Source: a virus
Reading direction: 5' to 3' (one strand)
Length of the DNA stretch: 64,000 bases
Virus record (IMG/VR): IMGVR_UViG_3300005578_000001
Span: 17,813-81,812 of that record
Below, one piece after another: positions 19,296 to 27,617 of the stretch. The notes under the pieces were generated by a model. The model had not been told where the DNA came from. It saw only the letters and a program-made list of their open reading frames with translations, and made no database searches. The number at the start of each line of letters is the position of its first letter. The stretch's first letter is position 1. The position numbers and the translations under genes are program-made.

Positions 19296-19501
19296 TATGA
19301 TTTCTCCAGCTTGTAAGAAGCGAAACGTTTCTTATTCTTCTCAACGATGACGGTGGTTATTGGATAACCCGCCTGTCTTAACTCCAGAATCCTTCCTGAG
19401 AGTCGGAAGACTCCAAACCTTTCCAACGCCAATAAGGGATCGATCGAGTGGCCCTGTTTGAGCCATGAAAGGATTTCTTCGTTTTGACTTTTGGTGTTCA
19501 T
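19295..19501 (-). CDS. Small winged-helix/HTH protein
   Basis: 68 residues. Glu-Glu-Ile-Leu-Ser-Trp-Leu-Lys-Gln-Gly, Ile-Asp-Pro-Leu-Leu-Ala-Leu-Glu-Arg-Phe-Gly-Val-Phe-Arg-Leu-Ser-Gly-Arg-Ile-Leu-Glu-Leu-Arg-Gln-Ala-Gly-Tyr is the pattern of a common prophage helix-turn-helix family that follows recombination or replication genes. Probably DNA binding; exact role unknown. Confidence 0.75.
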   Translation of the reverse strand: MNTKSQNEEILSWLKQGHSIDPLLALERFGVFRLSGRILELRQAGYPITTVIVEKNKKRFASYKLEKS

Positions 19502-19576
19502 CTCAACCCCTCGGGGAGAATTGGACCAGCCCTGTTGCGTAACCAGCCCAATTCTCCCACGTAGCCGCCCCCTCGG

Positions 19577-20296
<720 letters not shown>

Positions 20297-20347
20297 ATTA
20301 GACCTCGCCCTCGATCATCTCTTGAATGCGCTCAGCCGCCCCTTCAG

Positions 20348-20719
20348 CTAAACCCTGTGTTTAGGTCGTGGATTCGTTGATTCTAAAACCGCTTCTGCTT
20401 CATCGATAATGTTTTGGTGCGGGACAACTCCGTTACGGGAGTATTGAATCACACGATCAAGCGCGTCTCGAAGATTGTTACGATCAATACACGCCGCCAT
20501 CATTTTCGTTCTTAGTGATTCGTTCTGGCGTCTTGTTACCTTATCTACGCCATTTGCCTGCAAATCCATTACCTGAATTTCTAAAGCAGTAACCTCGAAA
20601 CATTTATCCCGATAACCTTCCTGAAAGGCCAGGGCGCGACGCTTCCACTGCTCCGCACGCGCGGCTAGTTCGTTTACAAACGACGTTAATAACGGATTAC
20701 ATTCAGGGCTGGTATTCAT
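20348..20719 (-). CDS. Hypothetical helical protein
   Basis: 123 residues, mostly helix, with Ala-Glu-Gln-Trp-Lys-Arg-Arg-Ala-Leu-Ala near the start and a basic Lys-Val-Thr-Arg-Arg-Gln-Asn segment. Overlaps the Xre gene stop by ATGA. No motif recognised; possibly DNA associated from its charge. Confidence 0.6.
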   Translation of the reverse strand: MNTSPECNPLLTSFVNELAARAEQWKRRALAFQEGYRDKCFEVTALEIQVMDLQANGVDKVTRRQNESLRTKMMAACIDRNNLRDALDRVIQYSRNGVVPHQNIIDEAEAVLESTNPRPKHRV

Positions 20720-21000
20720 GCCCGCCGTATCCTTTCAAATAATTTTGGTTGCGCAAGCATCTTATTCAATACGTCTGGAGGTATTTTCCCAGCCAACGCA
20801 AACAATTCATCAGCGGCCCCGCGCTCAAGCCCTAATGCCTTGACCATTCGCTCAATCGTGGTTGGCCCCGGCATATGATTAGGAACGTCGTTCTCAATCC
20901 GGGAAAGATAGGCGGCGTCCATCTGGAGCAACGCCGCCAGCTCGCGCTGTGCCAACCCCCCGGACACGCGCAGAGACTTAAGTTTTCTGCCGAAAGTCAT
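20716..21000 (-). CDS. Xre-family transcriptional regulator
   Basis: 94 residues. Leu-Lys-Ser-Leu-Arg-Val-Ser-Gly-Gly-Leu-Ala-Gln-Arg-Glu-Leu-Ala-Ala-Leu-Leu, Ala-Ala-Tyr-Leu-Ser-Arg-Ile-Glu-Asn and Pro-Gly-Pro-Thr-Thr-Ile form an Xre helix-turn-helix, with a helical C-terminus (Ala-Asp-Glu-Leu-Phe-Ala-Leu-Ala-Gly-Lys-Ile-Pro). It has its own upstream promoter, so it is expressed apart from the ninG group. Confidence 0.85.
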   Translation of the reverse strand: MTFGRKLKSLRVSGGLAQRELAALLQMDAAYLSRIENDVPNHMPGPTTIERMVKALGLERGAADELFALAGKIPPDVLNKMLAQPKLFERIRRA

Positions 21001-21006
21001 GGATAT

Positions 21007-21036
21007 TGTGTATCACTTTCTAGATAACGATGTCAA
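21007..21036 (-). promoter_or_regulatory. Promoter of the Xre gene
   Basis: Minus strand TTGACA (21036-21031), an 18-base spacer and TACACA (21012-21007). The -35 overlaps the last codons of ninG. The predicted transcript would start almost at the Xre ATG at 21000. Confidence 0.55.
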
Positions 21037-21512
21037 CATATTTCTTGCTCGTAACGTAATTTTTCTTTTTCATGTTCCTGTTTCCACAGGATAGCCATTA
21101 GTTTACGATCTTTCTTCTGTCTGGTTTGGGCGCGAATCATTAAACGATCGTATTCAGCTTGACCTATTTGATTTAGTTTCCATTGACGGTGAAGTTCTGG
21201 ATTCCCCCCTAATTCATTATGGCAGTTAAAACAGTGTGCGCTGACGTTAAGAGGATCAAAACGAGTAGACTCTCTATCTCGCGACCAAAAATGGGAGGCG
21301 TGCAAACCCTGCGAGCCTACTTCGTATTGAGTACCGCAGCGTTCGCAACACCAGTTCGCTTTATACCGGATGTATAAAGAAAAGAAACGGTCAGCCGGAT
21401 CAATCTTTATGCCCCTTGATCGTTTACGAGCCTGCGGGGCACGTGAAGAAAAAACCTCTTCATAAGTTTTACTGGCGAACCCTGTTCTTCGCATGGGAAT
21501 TGATCGTTTCAT
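21033..21512 (-). CDS. ninG: NinG/Rap-like recombination protein
   Basis: 159 residues. An HNH-like zinc fold: Cys-Cys-Glu-Arg-Cys-Gly, Leu-His-Ala-Ser-His-Phe-Trp-Ser-Arg ... Arg-Phe-Asp-Pro-Leu-Asn-Val, Cys-Phe-Asn-Cys-His-Asn-Glu-Leu-Gly-Gly-Asn-Pro. This is the lambda NinG (Rap) signature; such enzymes act on branched recombination intermediates. Overlaps the LexA-like gene. Confidence 0.85.
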   Translation of the reverse strand: MKRSIPMRRTGFASKTYEEVFSSRAPQARKRSRGIKIDPADRFFSLYIRYKANWCCERCGTQYEVGSQGLHASHFWSRDRESTRFDPLNVSAHCFNCHNELGGNPELHRQWKLNQIGQAEYDRLMIRAQTRQKKDRKLMAILWKQEHEKEKLRYEQEIC

Positions 21513-21718
21513 TCAGGCAACCTAATCCCCCGGTTAATGTTGGGAACACGGGTAATTAACCCGAGGTTTTCCAATCCAACCAGAATATCAAAAATACTCG
21601 CAGGGGATCTCAGCCCGACAAACTGACCGATTTCTTTGATGGTGGGGGATTCTTTATTTGAAGCAATGTAACCTCTGATAAAATCCAAGACTTGTTTGTA
21701 TCTTTTATGTGCTGTCAT
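21509..21718 (-). CDS. LexA N-terminal-type DNA-binding protein
   Basis: 69 residues equal to the LexA winged helix alone: Ser-Pro-Thr-Ile-Lys-Glu-Ile-Gly-Gln-Phe-Val-Gly-Leu-Arg-Ser-Pro-Ala-Ser, Leu-Glu-Asn-Leu-Gly-Leu-Ile and Arg-Gly-Ile-Arg-Leu. The self-cleaving Ser/Lys protease domain is missing, so it cannot be inactivated by RecA-driven autolysis. It could bind SOS-type boxes of the host or phage. Coupled to ninG. Confidence 0.75.
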   Translation of the reverse strand: MTAHKRYKQVLDFIRGYIASNKESPTIKEIGQFVGLRSPASIFDILVGLENLGLITRVPNINRGIRLPE

Positions 21719-21729
21719 TTTGCTTTCCC

Positions 21730-22155
21730 TTAAGCGTATTCGTAGCGTTCAACATTCGAATCCTCTAAAGCCGATTTGCACTCAGCCTCAAGATCGAATA
21801 ATTCCCGATCGGGCGGAATCTTTGCTTGACGTAACGCCGCGAATATACACACCGGACAGCCGCCCGCCTTTCTTCTGAGCAGCGGTAGTGCTTCATGTAA
21901 TGCGGCGTACAAGGGAGACAATGGCTTGTTCTGCCACATCTCTTCGTCGGTGCGGGTATCGGGCATATCTGGATCAGGGAGCAGCGCGATTAACTCTTCA
22001 AGTGGCGTGTGTTCCGTTTCCAGCACGTCACACATGCGGCAGACGCGGTGTGGGTTATTCGTGCAGTGCTGCTCGTGTATCTTCATCGCCCCAGCATGAC
22101 AATTCGCCTTCTTGCAAAAATCGCAGTAGTAGCGCCAGACTCTTTTCTTTCTCAT
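21730..22155 (-). CDS. Protein with multiple zinc-finger-like motifs
   Basis: 141 residues from ATG 22155 (overlapping the previous stop). Cys-Asp-Phe-Cys-Lys-Lys-Ala-Asn-Cys ... His-Glu-Gln-His-Cys resembles a C2H2 finger; Cys-Arg-Met-Cys-Asp and Cys-Pro-Val-Cys pairs follow. Function unknown; DNA or protein binding. Confidence 0.65.
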   Translation of the reverse strand: MRKKRVWRYYCDFCKKANCHAGAMKIHEQHCTNNPHRVCRMCDVLETEHTPLEELIALLPDPDMPDTRTDEEMWQNKPLSPLYAALHEALPLLRRKAGGCPVCIFAALRQAKIPPDRELFDLEAECKSALEDSNVERYEYA

Positions 22156-22274
22156 TTGCTTTCCTGTTTGTCTCGCTCTTCCCGTTCCCCGCCGCAAATC
22201 TGAGAGAGTGATAAGTAATCAGAATCCTGTTCACGAAAAGGATCGCCACAGTTAGCGCATTCTATTAGAATCAT
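22152..22274 (-). CDS. 40-aa zinc-ribbon-like peptide
   Basis: Cys-Ala-Asn-Cys-Gly near the start and one later Cys. ATG 22274, ends in ATGA overlap with the next gene. Tiny but well placed in the operon. Confidence 0.5.
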   Translation of the reverse strand: MILIECANCGDPFREQDSDYLSLSQICGGEREERDKQESK

Positions 22275-22293
22275 TTAGCACTTCCTGTTTCGG

Positions 22294-22497
22294 TTAAGCT
22301 TTCTTCAACGGTGGACGCTCATAATCCACGTCGCCTTGATACACAACTTTGTCATCAGGTGGCGTATAGAACACAGCCTTAGTGAATCTCACTTCGACAT
22401 ATCCATCACTGGCTAATTTTTCAGATACGAATTCTCCGGCGTCCAGGCGTCGGCGTTCAATAAAAGATTCAACTCGTTCACGTGGGGTTTCTCTCAT
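22294..22497 (-). CDS. Hypothetical protein
   Basis: 67 residues from ATG 22497, overlapping the previous stop by ATGA. Charged helix Arg-Glu-Arg-Val-Glu-Ser-Phe-Ile-Glu-Arg-Arg then a beta-rich end (Tyr-Val-Glu-Val-Arg-Phe, Val-Val-Tyr-Gln-Gly-Asp-Val). No family recognised. Confidence 0.6.
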   Translation of the reverse strand: MRETPRERVESFIERRRLDAGEFVSEKLASDGYVEVRFTKAVFYTPPDDKVVYQGDVDYERPPLKKA

Positions 22498-22721
22498 TTT
22501 GGTTTTACGCTGGCCGGGATACCGCAGCACTTGGGCCACTTCTTGAGATACTTTTCCATCTCCTTAGCGATCTTTTCTCCGCGCCGTCCACAGACCGGGC
22601 ATGAGAGTATGGCTCCGTTCGGAAAACAGAAGCTTACAAACTCCTCGGTTGACTTAAACTTCTGGCGCATGGTCTTTGGCAGGCCAAGAGTATTAAATCC
22701 GATAGGTGAATTCTGCCTCAT
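22494..22721 (-). CDS. Zinc-ribbon protein
   Basis: 75 residues from ATG 22721 (ATGA with the previous gene). Ser-Cys-Pro-Val-Cys-Gly-Arg-Arg-Gly and a later Lys-Cys-Cys-Gly form a possible four-Cys site around a basic helix. Unknown function. Confidence 0.6.
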   Translation of the reverse strand: MRQNSPIGFNTLGLPKTMRQKFKSTEEFVSFCFPNGAILSCPVCGRRGEKIAKEMEKYLKKWPKCCGIPASVKPK

Positions 22722-22915
22722 CGCAGATCGCGCCCTTCGTTTCTCATATGCCGTCGCAATGCTCGAACGTTGACAATAGAATCTTTCTTTAGGATTCGCT
22801 GTAACCACGGCGGGCAATCATCCCGTCGAAGCGAGTAGCAGTCCGATAGTTCGTACCACCACGTATTACCATTCTCAAGAGTTACGGCAAGCTGGGTTAA
22901 GCGGACAGCTTTCAT
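22718..22915 (-). CDS. Hypothetical protein
   Basis: 65 residues; N-terminal strands (Val-Arg-Leu-Thr-Gln-Leu-Ala-Val-Thr-Leu) followed by a Trp-rich turn and a basic helix ending Arg-Asn-Glu-Gly-Arg-Asp-Leu-Arg. Overlaps the upstream gene by about 40 bases. No motif known. Confidence 0.55.
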   Translation of the reverse strand: MKAVRLTQLAVTLENGNTWWYELSDCYSLRRDDCPPWLQRILKKDSIVNVRALRRHMRNEGRDLR

Positions 22916-23087
22916 CTGATGCGATTAACCCGTATAGATCATGCCCACTGTCACGCCGAACGCGCACGGGTTTCCCGATCTTAAATTCAGCGTCCCGCGC
23001 TTCTTTAAGCCAGTCGCGATACTTGCAGAATACTTCCAGACGTGATTTTAGAATTTCAGTCGGCAACTTAATTACCGTCCTTTCCAT
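22875..23087 (-). CDS. Hypothetical protein
   Basis: 70 residues from ATG 23087, the most likely of several in-frame starts. Helix Glu-Ile-Leu-Lys-Ser-Arg-Leu-Glu-Val-Phe-Cys-Lys-Tyr-Arg-Asp-Trp then strands Pro-Val-Arg-Val-Arg-Arg, a small KOW- or SH3-like finish. Start and function uncertain. Confidence 0.5.
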   Translation of the reverse strand: MERTVIKLPTEILKSRLEVFCKYRDWLKEARDAEFKIGKPVRVRRDSGHDLYGLIASDESCPLNPACRNS

Positions 23088-23370
23088 TTCCGTTAGAATG
23101 CCACCGCGTAAAGCGAATACAGGGATCGCCACAGAAGAATTGATTGGCCCAAACTTTCACCATGTAGACTACGTTGCGCGGGTTCTTTCCCTCAAGCATA
23201 AATTCGGTTAAGGTACAACGCCAGATTGCTAACCCTCTTTCGCAACAGCTTACGTTTTCTACTACAAACTGTCTTTGCAGATAGTTGAGCTGCAAGTGAA
23301 TGATGTTTTTGAACTCGATTACAGCGGGACAATCGAGATTAACGTCACGTTTTGTTCCTTTAGGTGGCAT
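23068..23370 (-). CDS. Hypothetical basic protein
   Basis: 100 residues from ATG 23370; longer starts lack support. Contains Phe-Lys-Asn-Ile-Ile-His-Leu-Gln-Leu-Asn-Tyr-Leu-Gln-Arg-Gln-Phe-Val and a Cys-Cys pair, ending Gly-Asn-Gly-Lys-Asp-Gly-Asn. No recognised family and a weak ribosome site. Confidence 0.45.
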   Translation of the reverse strand: MPPKGTKRDVNLDCPAVIEFKNIIHLQLNYLQRQFVVENVSCCERGLAIWRCTLTEFMLEGKNPRNVVYMVKVWANQFFCGDPCIRFTRWHSNGNGKDGN

Positions 23371-23386
23371 GGGGAATATATGTTTG

Positions 23387-23584
23387 TTAGCGATAGTCTG
23401 GTAAGTCTTCCCAGTTTTGTGACACGCCGCATTCGGCTGTATCGGGATGACAGCAAGTATCGGCCACACAGTCACACTCCTGTTGGCATTCAGGGCATTT
23501 ATGTACATCAATTCCCTGAGCCCGCTCAATGTCATCTAGTGAACAACCGGGCGGCAAGTCCCACCTGAAAAGTCCGTTGCGCAT
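23387..23584 (-). CDS. Cys-rich zinc-binding protein
   Basis: 65 residues with Cys-Pro-Glu-Cys-Gln-Gln-Glu-Cys-Asp-Cys and Cys-Cys-His, seven Cys in 30 residues, enough for one or two zinc ions. AGAGGTAA precedes ATG 23584. Unknown role. Confidence 0.6.
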   Translation of the reverse strand: MRNGLFRWDLPPGCSLDDIERAQGIDVHKCPECQQECDCVADTCCHPDTAECGVSQNWEDLPDYR

Positions 23585-23613
23585 TTTCGTTACCTCTCTT
23601 GCTCTTTCGCGGT

Positions 23614-23850
23614 TTAGTTAAGCAGGCGTACCCGATTACCATCGATGCTGTAACACCCTGAGACCCCCTCAAACCATGCCACAGCGCTATGAAACCCCAT
23701 GACGACCGCGGGCGAAATAATAGTGGTTTCGACTTCCTCGGTGTCCTTACGCAGCATAACCTTTGTACCCACTGGAAACTCGCGATTAAATTTTGCGACC
23801 ATATACTCTAACCGTCTTTGGTTTGGTTGATTTCTGACATTTCTTCCCAT
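23614..23850 (-). CDS. Small beta-barrel-like protein
   Basis: 78 residues. Phe-Pro-Val-Gly-Thr-Lys-Val-Met-Leu-Arg-Lys-Asp and Val-Glu-Thr-Thr-Ile-Ile-Ser-Pro-Ala-Val-Val-Met-Gly ... Ala-Val-Ala-Trp-Phe suggest an SH3-like barrel of the kind found in many phage early proteins. AGGAGAG precedes ATG 23850. Probably binds nucleic acid or protein; not proven. Confidence 0.65.
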   Translation of the reverse strand: MGRNVRNQPNQRRLEYMVAKFNREFPVGTKVMLRKDTEEVETTIISPAVVMGFHSAVAWFEGVSGCYSIDGNRVRLLN

Positions 23851-24011
23851 TTGCTCTCCTCTCTCGTTTTCTGTGCTAGTAATTTCTTAACTGCGCTTAA
23901 TCCCTTTTCGTACCGTTCAGTATTCTCGTATCCTAACTTTCGCGCGGTAGTCTTCTGTAGCTGAAAGTCTTTCAGTGTCGAGTTGCGTTGGCTATGTTTC
24001 TTCTTTTTCAA
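23808..24011 (-). CDS. Small Lys-rich protein with TTG start
   Basis: 67 residues, highly basic N-terminus and helical throughout. TTG at 24011 is the only plausible start, overlapping the HNH gene's end; GGGG lies upstream. The non-ATG start and low complexity lower confidence. Confidence 0.45.
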   Translation of the reverse strand: MKKKKHSQRNSTLKDFQLQKTTARKLGYENTERYEKGLSAVKKLLAQKTREESKWEEMSEINQTKDG

Positions 24012-24390
24012 TCAATATACCCCGTCTTTTCTGCGCTCTTAATCGACAGGAGTGCGCGGTCTTTGCGCGGTGACAAGGGACACAGAGCGTTTGCATGTTA
24101 TCCACCTCAAACGGATCACCTCCGTCCGTAATTTCCTTAACATGATCGGCTTCCCAGAGGCTACCGGACATTACTCCGCATACTCGACAAACACCCTTGT
24201 CACGTCGGAACACCTCTGCTTTTAGTGCTCCGGGGCCAGTGCGAATTCTGACCTGTTTTCCACAAGCTCCGGAGCAAAACGTCCGTCGCGGTCTAAAAAC
24301 CAAACCGCAGCACCATCTGCAAAGTGAGTTTCCTGAGAAATCAATACGCTCGGGGAAGTCAGAAGAGCGAAGCCGTCTTAGATTCGCCAT
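23992..24390 (-). CDS. HNH endonuclease
   Basis: 132 residues from ATG 24390. Two zinc Cys pairs (Cys-Arg-Trp-Cys, Cys-Ser-Gly-Ala-Cys) precede a canonical HNH: Cys-Arg-Val-Cys-Gly ... Trp-Glu-Ala-Asp-His-Val ... Asn-Met-Gln-Thr-Leu-Cys-Val-Pro-Cys-His. Could be a packaging-associated, recombination or homing nuclease; its place after RNase HI in the replication arm favours a DNA-processing role. Confidence 0.85.
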   Translation of the reverse strand: MANLRRLRSSDFPERIDFSGNSLCRWCCGLVFRPRRTFCSGACGKQVRIRTGPGALKAEVFRRDKGVCRVCGVMSGSLWEADHVKEITDGGDPFEVDNMQTLCVPCHRAKTAHSCRLRAQKRRGILIEKEET

Positions 24391-24887
24391 GTCTTTCTTT
24401 CCCGGCGCGCGGTTGCGAGCTGATCTGCCCATTGCTCTCGGGCAAGCTTCGCAATCTCTAATTTACGTTTTGTGCGGACGGCTGAAGGTTTGGCTTGCCC
24501 AGCGAGATAGTCGGCTTCGCGATTGCGCTCGCGTGGTATCCATCGAAGTACGACTTTTGGTAATTGCTGTTTGAGATTTTGTGCTTCTTTGGCCCACTTG
24601 TAATACAGACCACGACGTACTTTCCACTTTCCGTTTAATTGTTGAACAACGAGCTTTGAGTCGCCGTAAATTACCCCTTGAGAGATATGATTTTTGAGCA
24701 GGAAGCGCAGCACCGCAATCACCCCAGCGTATTCAGCGACATTACATGACATTTCCGGTCCACAGCCGACATAGACAGACTCTTGGAATAATGTCTTTCC
24801 TTCCTTGTTTCTAACTATAGCCCCATAGGTTGCTTGACCCTTCGGACCACAACCACCATCGAAGTAACTTACAGTCTCGATATCCAT
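24378..24887 (-). CDS. rnhA: Ribonuclease HI
   Basis: 169 residues from ATG 24887 (AGGAAAG upstream); a 59-residue extension to 25064 is rejected as low-complexity read-through. Active-site acids are visible: Asp10 in Tyr-Phe-Asp-Gly-Gly-Cys-Gly, Glu in Asn-Val-Ala-Glu-Tyr-Ala-Gly, Asp in Tyr-Gly-Asp-Ser-Lys, Asp in Arg-Glu-Ala-Asp-Tyr-Leu-Ala-Gly. It removes RNA from RNA-DNA hybrids, such as primers and origin transcripts. Confidence 0.9.
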   Translation of the reverse strand: MDIETVSYFDGGCGPKGQATYGAIVRNKEGKTLFQESVYVGCGPEMSCNVAEYAGVIAVLRFLLKNHISQGVIYGDSKLVVQQLNGKWKVRRGLYYKWAKEAQNLKQQLPKVVLRWIPRERNREADYLAGQAKPSAVRTKRKLEIAKLAREQWADQLATARRERKTWRI

Positions 24888-25424
24888 GTCTTTCCTATTA
24901 CAACGCTTAGGGTGGTGAAGCGAAGCGAGGACAGACGGAGCCTTATAGTAACAGGGTGTCTGTCCACGAGAAGTCAACGCCCAGTGACGGAGCCAGCTCG
25001 CTTCGGACGCGGGTTCTGCGCGGGGTGTGTACGTCCTAGTCGAATCGGACGCACGGCCATGCAATTACATTTAACGTCTTATCCGCGCACGCCCATAGCG
25101 CTAAAACATGCTACAGCCTCTGCCGAGGATGTTCCGCAAGCGGGTGCCTTAGACGGGATACATTCAAATTGTGATTGTGGATTGAAATCCATTATCGACT
25201 ATACCCAAAACAATCTTATGATAATTTTGCCATTGAAGGCAAGAACTTTTTTTGCTAGGATGTTTTTGGCTTTGGTCACTTCGGATAATTGCCTGCCTAA
25301 AAACCATGCGACTATATCCAACCGAAGATGAGCCACGGCTGAATGATTTGACCGTCATCAGCCTTTAAGATCCAAGCACGCGCCCCGCCAGTTTAACGAC
25401 CAGCGGGGCGTTCGTGTGTCTGGG
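24888..25424. other. 537-base intergenic region
   Basis: No convincing gene. The centre (about 25170-25260) is notably AT-rich compared with its surroundings. A minus-strand TTGCCT-18-TAAGAT combination near 25213-25242 could serve the RNase HI operon. A plus-strand TTGAAG-17-TAGGAT pair overlaps the same area but faces no nearby plus-strand gene. A GC hairpin ends the region. Confidence 0.45.
25381..25410 (-). terminator. GC-rich hairpin after the 25425 gene
   Basis: CGCCCCGC (25381-25388) and GCGGGGCG (25403-25410) form a perfect 8-bp stem with a 14-base loop, 15 bases beyond the stop of the minus-strand gene. No clear U-run follows, so termination may be partial. Confidence 0.6.
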
Positions 25425-26267
25425 CTAAAACGGTATCAGTGAGTCTAACTTTTCAAGCATTGCCTCACGGAGCGGTTTGGGTAACTTTTCAATCTCGCCC
25501 CAGTTAGTAGTCCCGAAATAGTCCGTCAGAAGTTGCTCTGTCGTAGCTCCGTCTACGGCCTTTGTGTCTGCCAATGCGTTGACTGTTCGTTTGATATCCC
25601 GTAACGGGTCATCTTCCGCGTCGTGACTTTCCAGCCCGTTTGAATCCTGAGCGGGGTGTGAATCCTCTGTCTTGTTCTCCTGAGGGCTCTGAGCCCCGTT
25701 TCTGGCGAAAGCAGCGGCCCCTACTGTCGGGATGACAAACCGGATCATCCGGTCAGTGAGAAAGTCTTCTTGAGCACCGTAATCCCACTTCCCGCTGGAA
25801 CGTTGAATGGGTTCAGGCATTTGACCCGGATTCTCACGGGTATACTTCTGCGGCACTGAAACCCCGTCCTGTTGAGCGTTAAACGCGATTGCGTCTTCTT
25901 TCTTGTCGTGCCACGCAGAGAACCGAACAGGTTTTGAGTAATCAATCATTTCCGCGATTTTCATAAAGCGGGTGTTTACTCGTGAGTCAAAAGGGATTTC
26001 CAGAACACAATCGGTTCCGTCCGCGTCGATGAAAATATTCCAACCCCGGAACTTTCGCCCGCCGTGCTCCCGATCGTAGCGTTCAATTTTGTTTATATAC
26101 CCAGCTACGGCCCGGTAGGGATGGATCCATTTTTTGTAAGGCGTTCCATCGAACACGCCTTCGATCTTTTTGAATCCTTCTCTCTCGATTTTGGACTCCT
26201 GGATAATTCCACCGTGCTTGATTTTCAGGTAAATACCTTTACCGCCGTCGTATTCCTCTAACGCCAT
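25425..26267 (-). CDS. Phage recombination/replication-module protein, unknown
   Basis: 280 residues. The first 130 residues are beta-rich (Ile-Tyr-Leu-Lys-Ile-Lys-His-Gly-Gly-Ile-Ile, Trp-Asn-Ile-Phe-Ile-Asp-Ala-Asp-Gly-Thr-Asp), with an acidic, disordered linker at about 190-225 and a helical end. This layout is like some single-strand DNA-binding or accessory recombination proteins. It directly follows a PD-(D/E)XK nuclease gene, as such partners often do. Not recognised by sequence. Confidence 0.6.
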   Translation of the reverse strand: MALEEYDGGKGIYLKIKHGGIIQESKIEREGFKKIEGVFDGTPYKKWIHPYRAVAGYINKIERYDREHGGRKFRGWNIFIDADGTDCVLEIPFDSRVNTRFMKIAEMIDYSKPVRFSAWHDKKEDAIAFNAQQDGVSVPQKYTRENPGQMPEPIQRSSGKWDYGAQEDFLTDRMIRFVIPTVGAAAFARNGAQSPQENKTEDSHPAQDSNGLESHDAEDDPLRDIKRTVNALADTKAVDGATTEQLLTDYFGTTNWGEIEKLPKPLREAMLEKLDSLIPF

Positions 26268-26316
26268 GATAGTTTTCCTTTCGTTAAGGCGAGCTAATTA
26301 CTTAATCTCGCATTGG

Positions 26317-27270
26317 TTAATAGGGAATAAGCCCCAGCTTTGTTTCAGAAGCGATTTTAATGCTTTCTTTCAGTTGATTGCTGAGACTTGGTTTAAGTTT
26401 TGCCCACTGTGGACAAAATTCCGAAACCGGGCAATACGATTCACAGCGAACCGATCCGCCCGGTCTGTGTTCTAGTTGATATAAATGCGCGTGACTATCA
26501 GCGATATTATTGTCGATCCATCTCTTTGCCTGACTTTCATCGTCGCATAACTTGGTGGCCTTTTTATTTCCTTTTTTCATGATGGCCCACTTGACCGGAT
26601 GCGCCCAACGTTCTTCCTCTGAACATTCGGGCCAGATACCCTCACGATCGGCTCGTTGATGCAAGGCGACTCGTTCATGTAGATAAGCTCTAACCTGTTC
26701 ATTGGACCATAACGGAACAGGCTTGATAATTACTTGTCGTTGGGGATAATCGGGTTCTCTTGCGGCCCGTGATCTAGACCAATCCCGGCCAATAGCAACA
26801 ATCTGAGCCCTTAAAACTATTTTACCGATCAATCGAAGTAAATAGGCGTAGACATTTACTTGTGCTTCCCATTCGGATTTTAGGTTCTTATCCTTCATGG
26901 CATAGACTGAGGTCAGTTTCCAGTCAGTTAATACTTCACCTTCTAAGGTAAACTCACTGAGATCGTAGTGACCGATAACTTTCCAGCCTAAAATCTCAGT
27001 TGAGAGCGCCTCTTCCGTGGTACAATGATCGAAGTTCTTTGCACTCTTTTCTAGCACGTCATGTAGCAGGGTTCCCATGAGAGAGAAGATGCGATCCGCG
27101 GCGTCTTCTTCGATGTCGTTATCGTGTCGTTTCATTAAAGCCCGGAGCTGGACGGGCTGGATGACACTGGATACGCGAATAGAATTCGGATCATCGTCAG
27201 ACTCGTGACGGGTAGCGGTGACAGCCCTTACGAGCGGGGCGGGCAGGTTGTATTTATTCGTTATTCTCAT
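26317..27270 (-). CDS. PD-(D/E)XK nuclease with Cys cluster (Cas4/RecB-like)
   Basis: 317 residues. His in Leu-Leu-His-Asp-Val-Leu-Glu, Gly-His-Tyr-Asp-Leu, then Leu-Thr-Asp-Trp-Lys-Leu-Thr and Glu-Ala-Gln-Val-Asn-Val-Tyr-Ala-Tyr form the His, Asp, D-x-K and QxxxY core of RecB-type exonucleases. The C-terminal Cys-Glu-Ser-Tyr-Cys-Pro-Val-Ser-Glu-Phe-Cys could hold an iron-sulphur cluster as in Cas4/AddB. Probably a phage exonuclease for recombination. No cas genes nearby. Confidence 0.8.
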   Translation of the reverse strand: MRITNKYNLPAPLVRAVTATRHESDDDPNSIRVSSVIQPVQLRALMKRHDNDIEEDAADRIFSLMGTLLHDVLEKSAKNFDHCTTEEALSTEILGWKVIGHYDLSEFTLEGEVLTDWKLTSVYAMKDKNLKSEWEAQVNVYAYLLRLIGKIVLRAQIVAIGRDWSRSRAAREPDYPQRQVIIKPVPLWSNEQVRAYLHERVALHQRADREGIWPECSEEERWAHPVKWAIMKKGNKKATKLCDDESQAKRWIDNNIADSHAHLYQLEHRPGGSVRCESYCPVSEFCPQWAKLKPSLSNQLKESIKIASETKLGLIPY

Positions 27271-27617
27271 CCGATCCTCCGTCCTTCATCAAGCCACCGT
27301 AAACGGCTCTGATGAACCGTTAAGAGCGATTCCAGCGCCCGTATTCGTTCTTTAGCGGCGTCTCTGATGGCTTCCGCGATTCTCGCTTCGCGCATCTGAT
27401 GTTCAACGATCTGAGTCGTCATTGCGTCCTTAACGGCCACGGTTTCTTTTGGATTATCAGTTGAGATTTTCAAAAGGGCTTTGGCCCACGCTACGTCGTA
27501 GTCGTTCCGGGCCTCGGCGGCGATCCGGCACAGTGCCTCGAACTCATCTATGACGCCACTCAGGCTATTTGAGAGACGTACTAATTCCTGTTCGATAGAA
27601 ACCAGATCGTTCATCAC
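27267..27617 (-). CDS. Coiled-coil protein coupled to the nuclease
   Basis: 116 residues, helical throughout; Ala-Arg-Asn-Asp-Tyr-Asp-Val-Ala-Trp-Ala-Lys-Ala and Arg-Ile-Arg-Ala-Leu-Glu-Ser-Leu-Leu match small phage proteins that sit before recombination nucleases. Overlaps the nuclease start by ATGA. Likely an accessory subunit, by position. Confidence 0.65.
   Translation of the reverse strand: MMNDLVSIEQELVRLSNSLSGVIDEFEALCRIAAEARNDYDVAWAKALLKISTDNPKETVAVKDAMTTQIVEHQMREARIAEAIRDAAKERIRALESLLTVHQSRLRWLDEGRRIG

Noticed and set aside
24888-25064. 59-residue N-terminal extension of RNase HI
   Set aside because: The added sequence has no domain, and ATG 24887 has a proper ribosome site and begins at the known start of the fold.
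25211-25260. Plus-strand TTGAAG-17-TAGGAT promoter-like pair
   Set aside because: Faces no plus-strand gene for nine kilobases and overlaps a minus-strand promoter candidate; not supported.
25164-25358. 64-codon minus-strand frame in the AT-rich gap
   Set aside because: No ribosome site and no protein-like pattern; the stretch looks regulatory.
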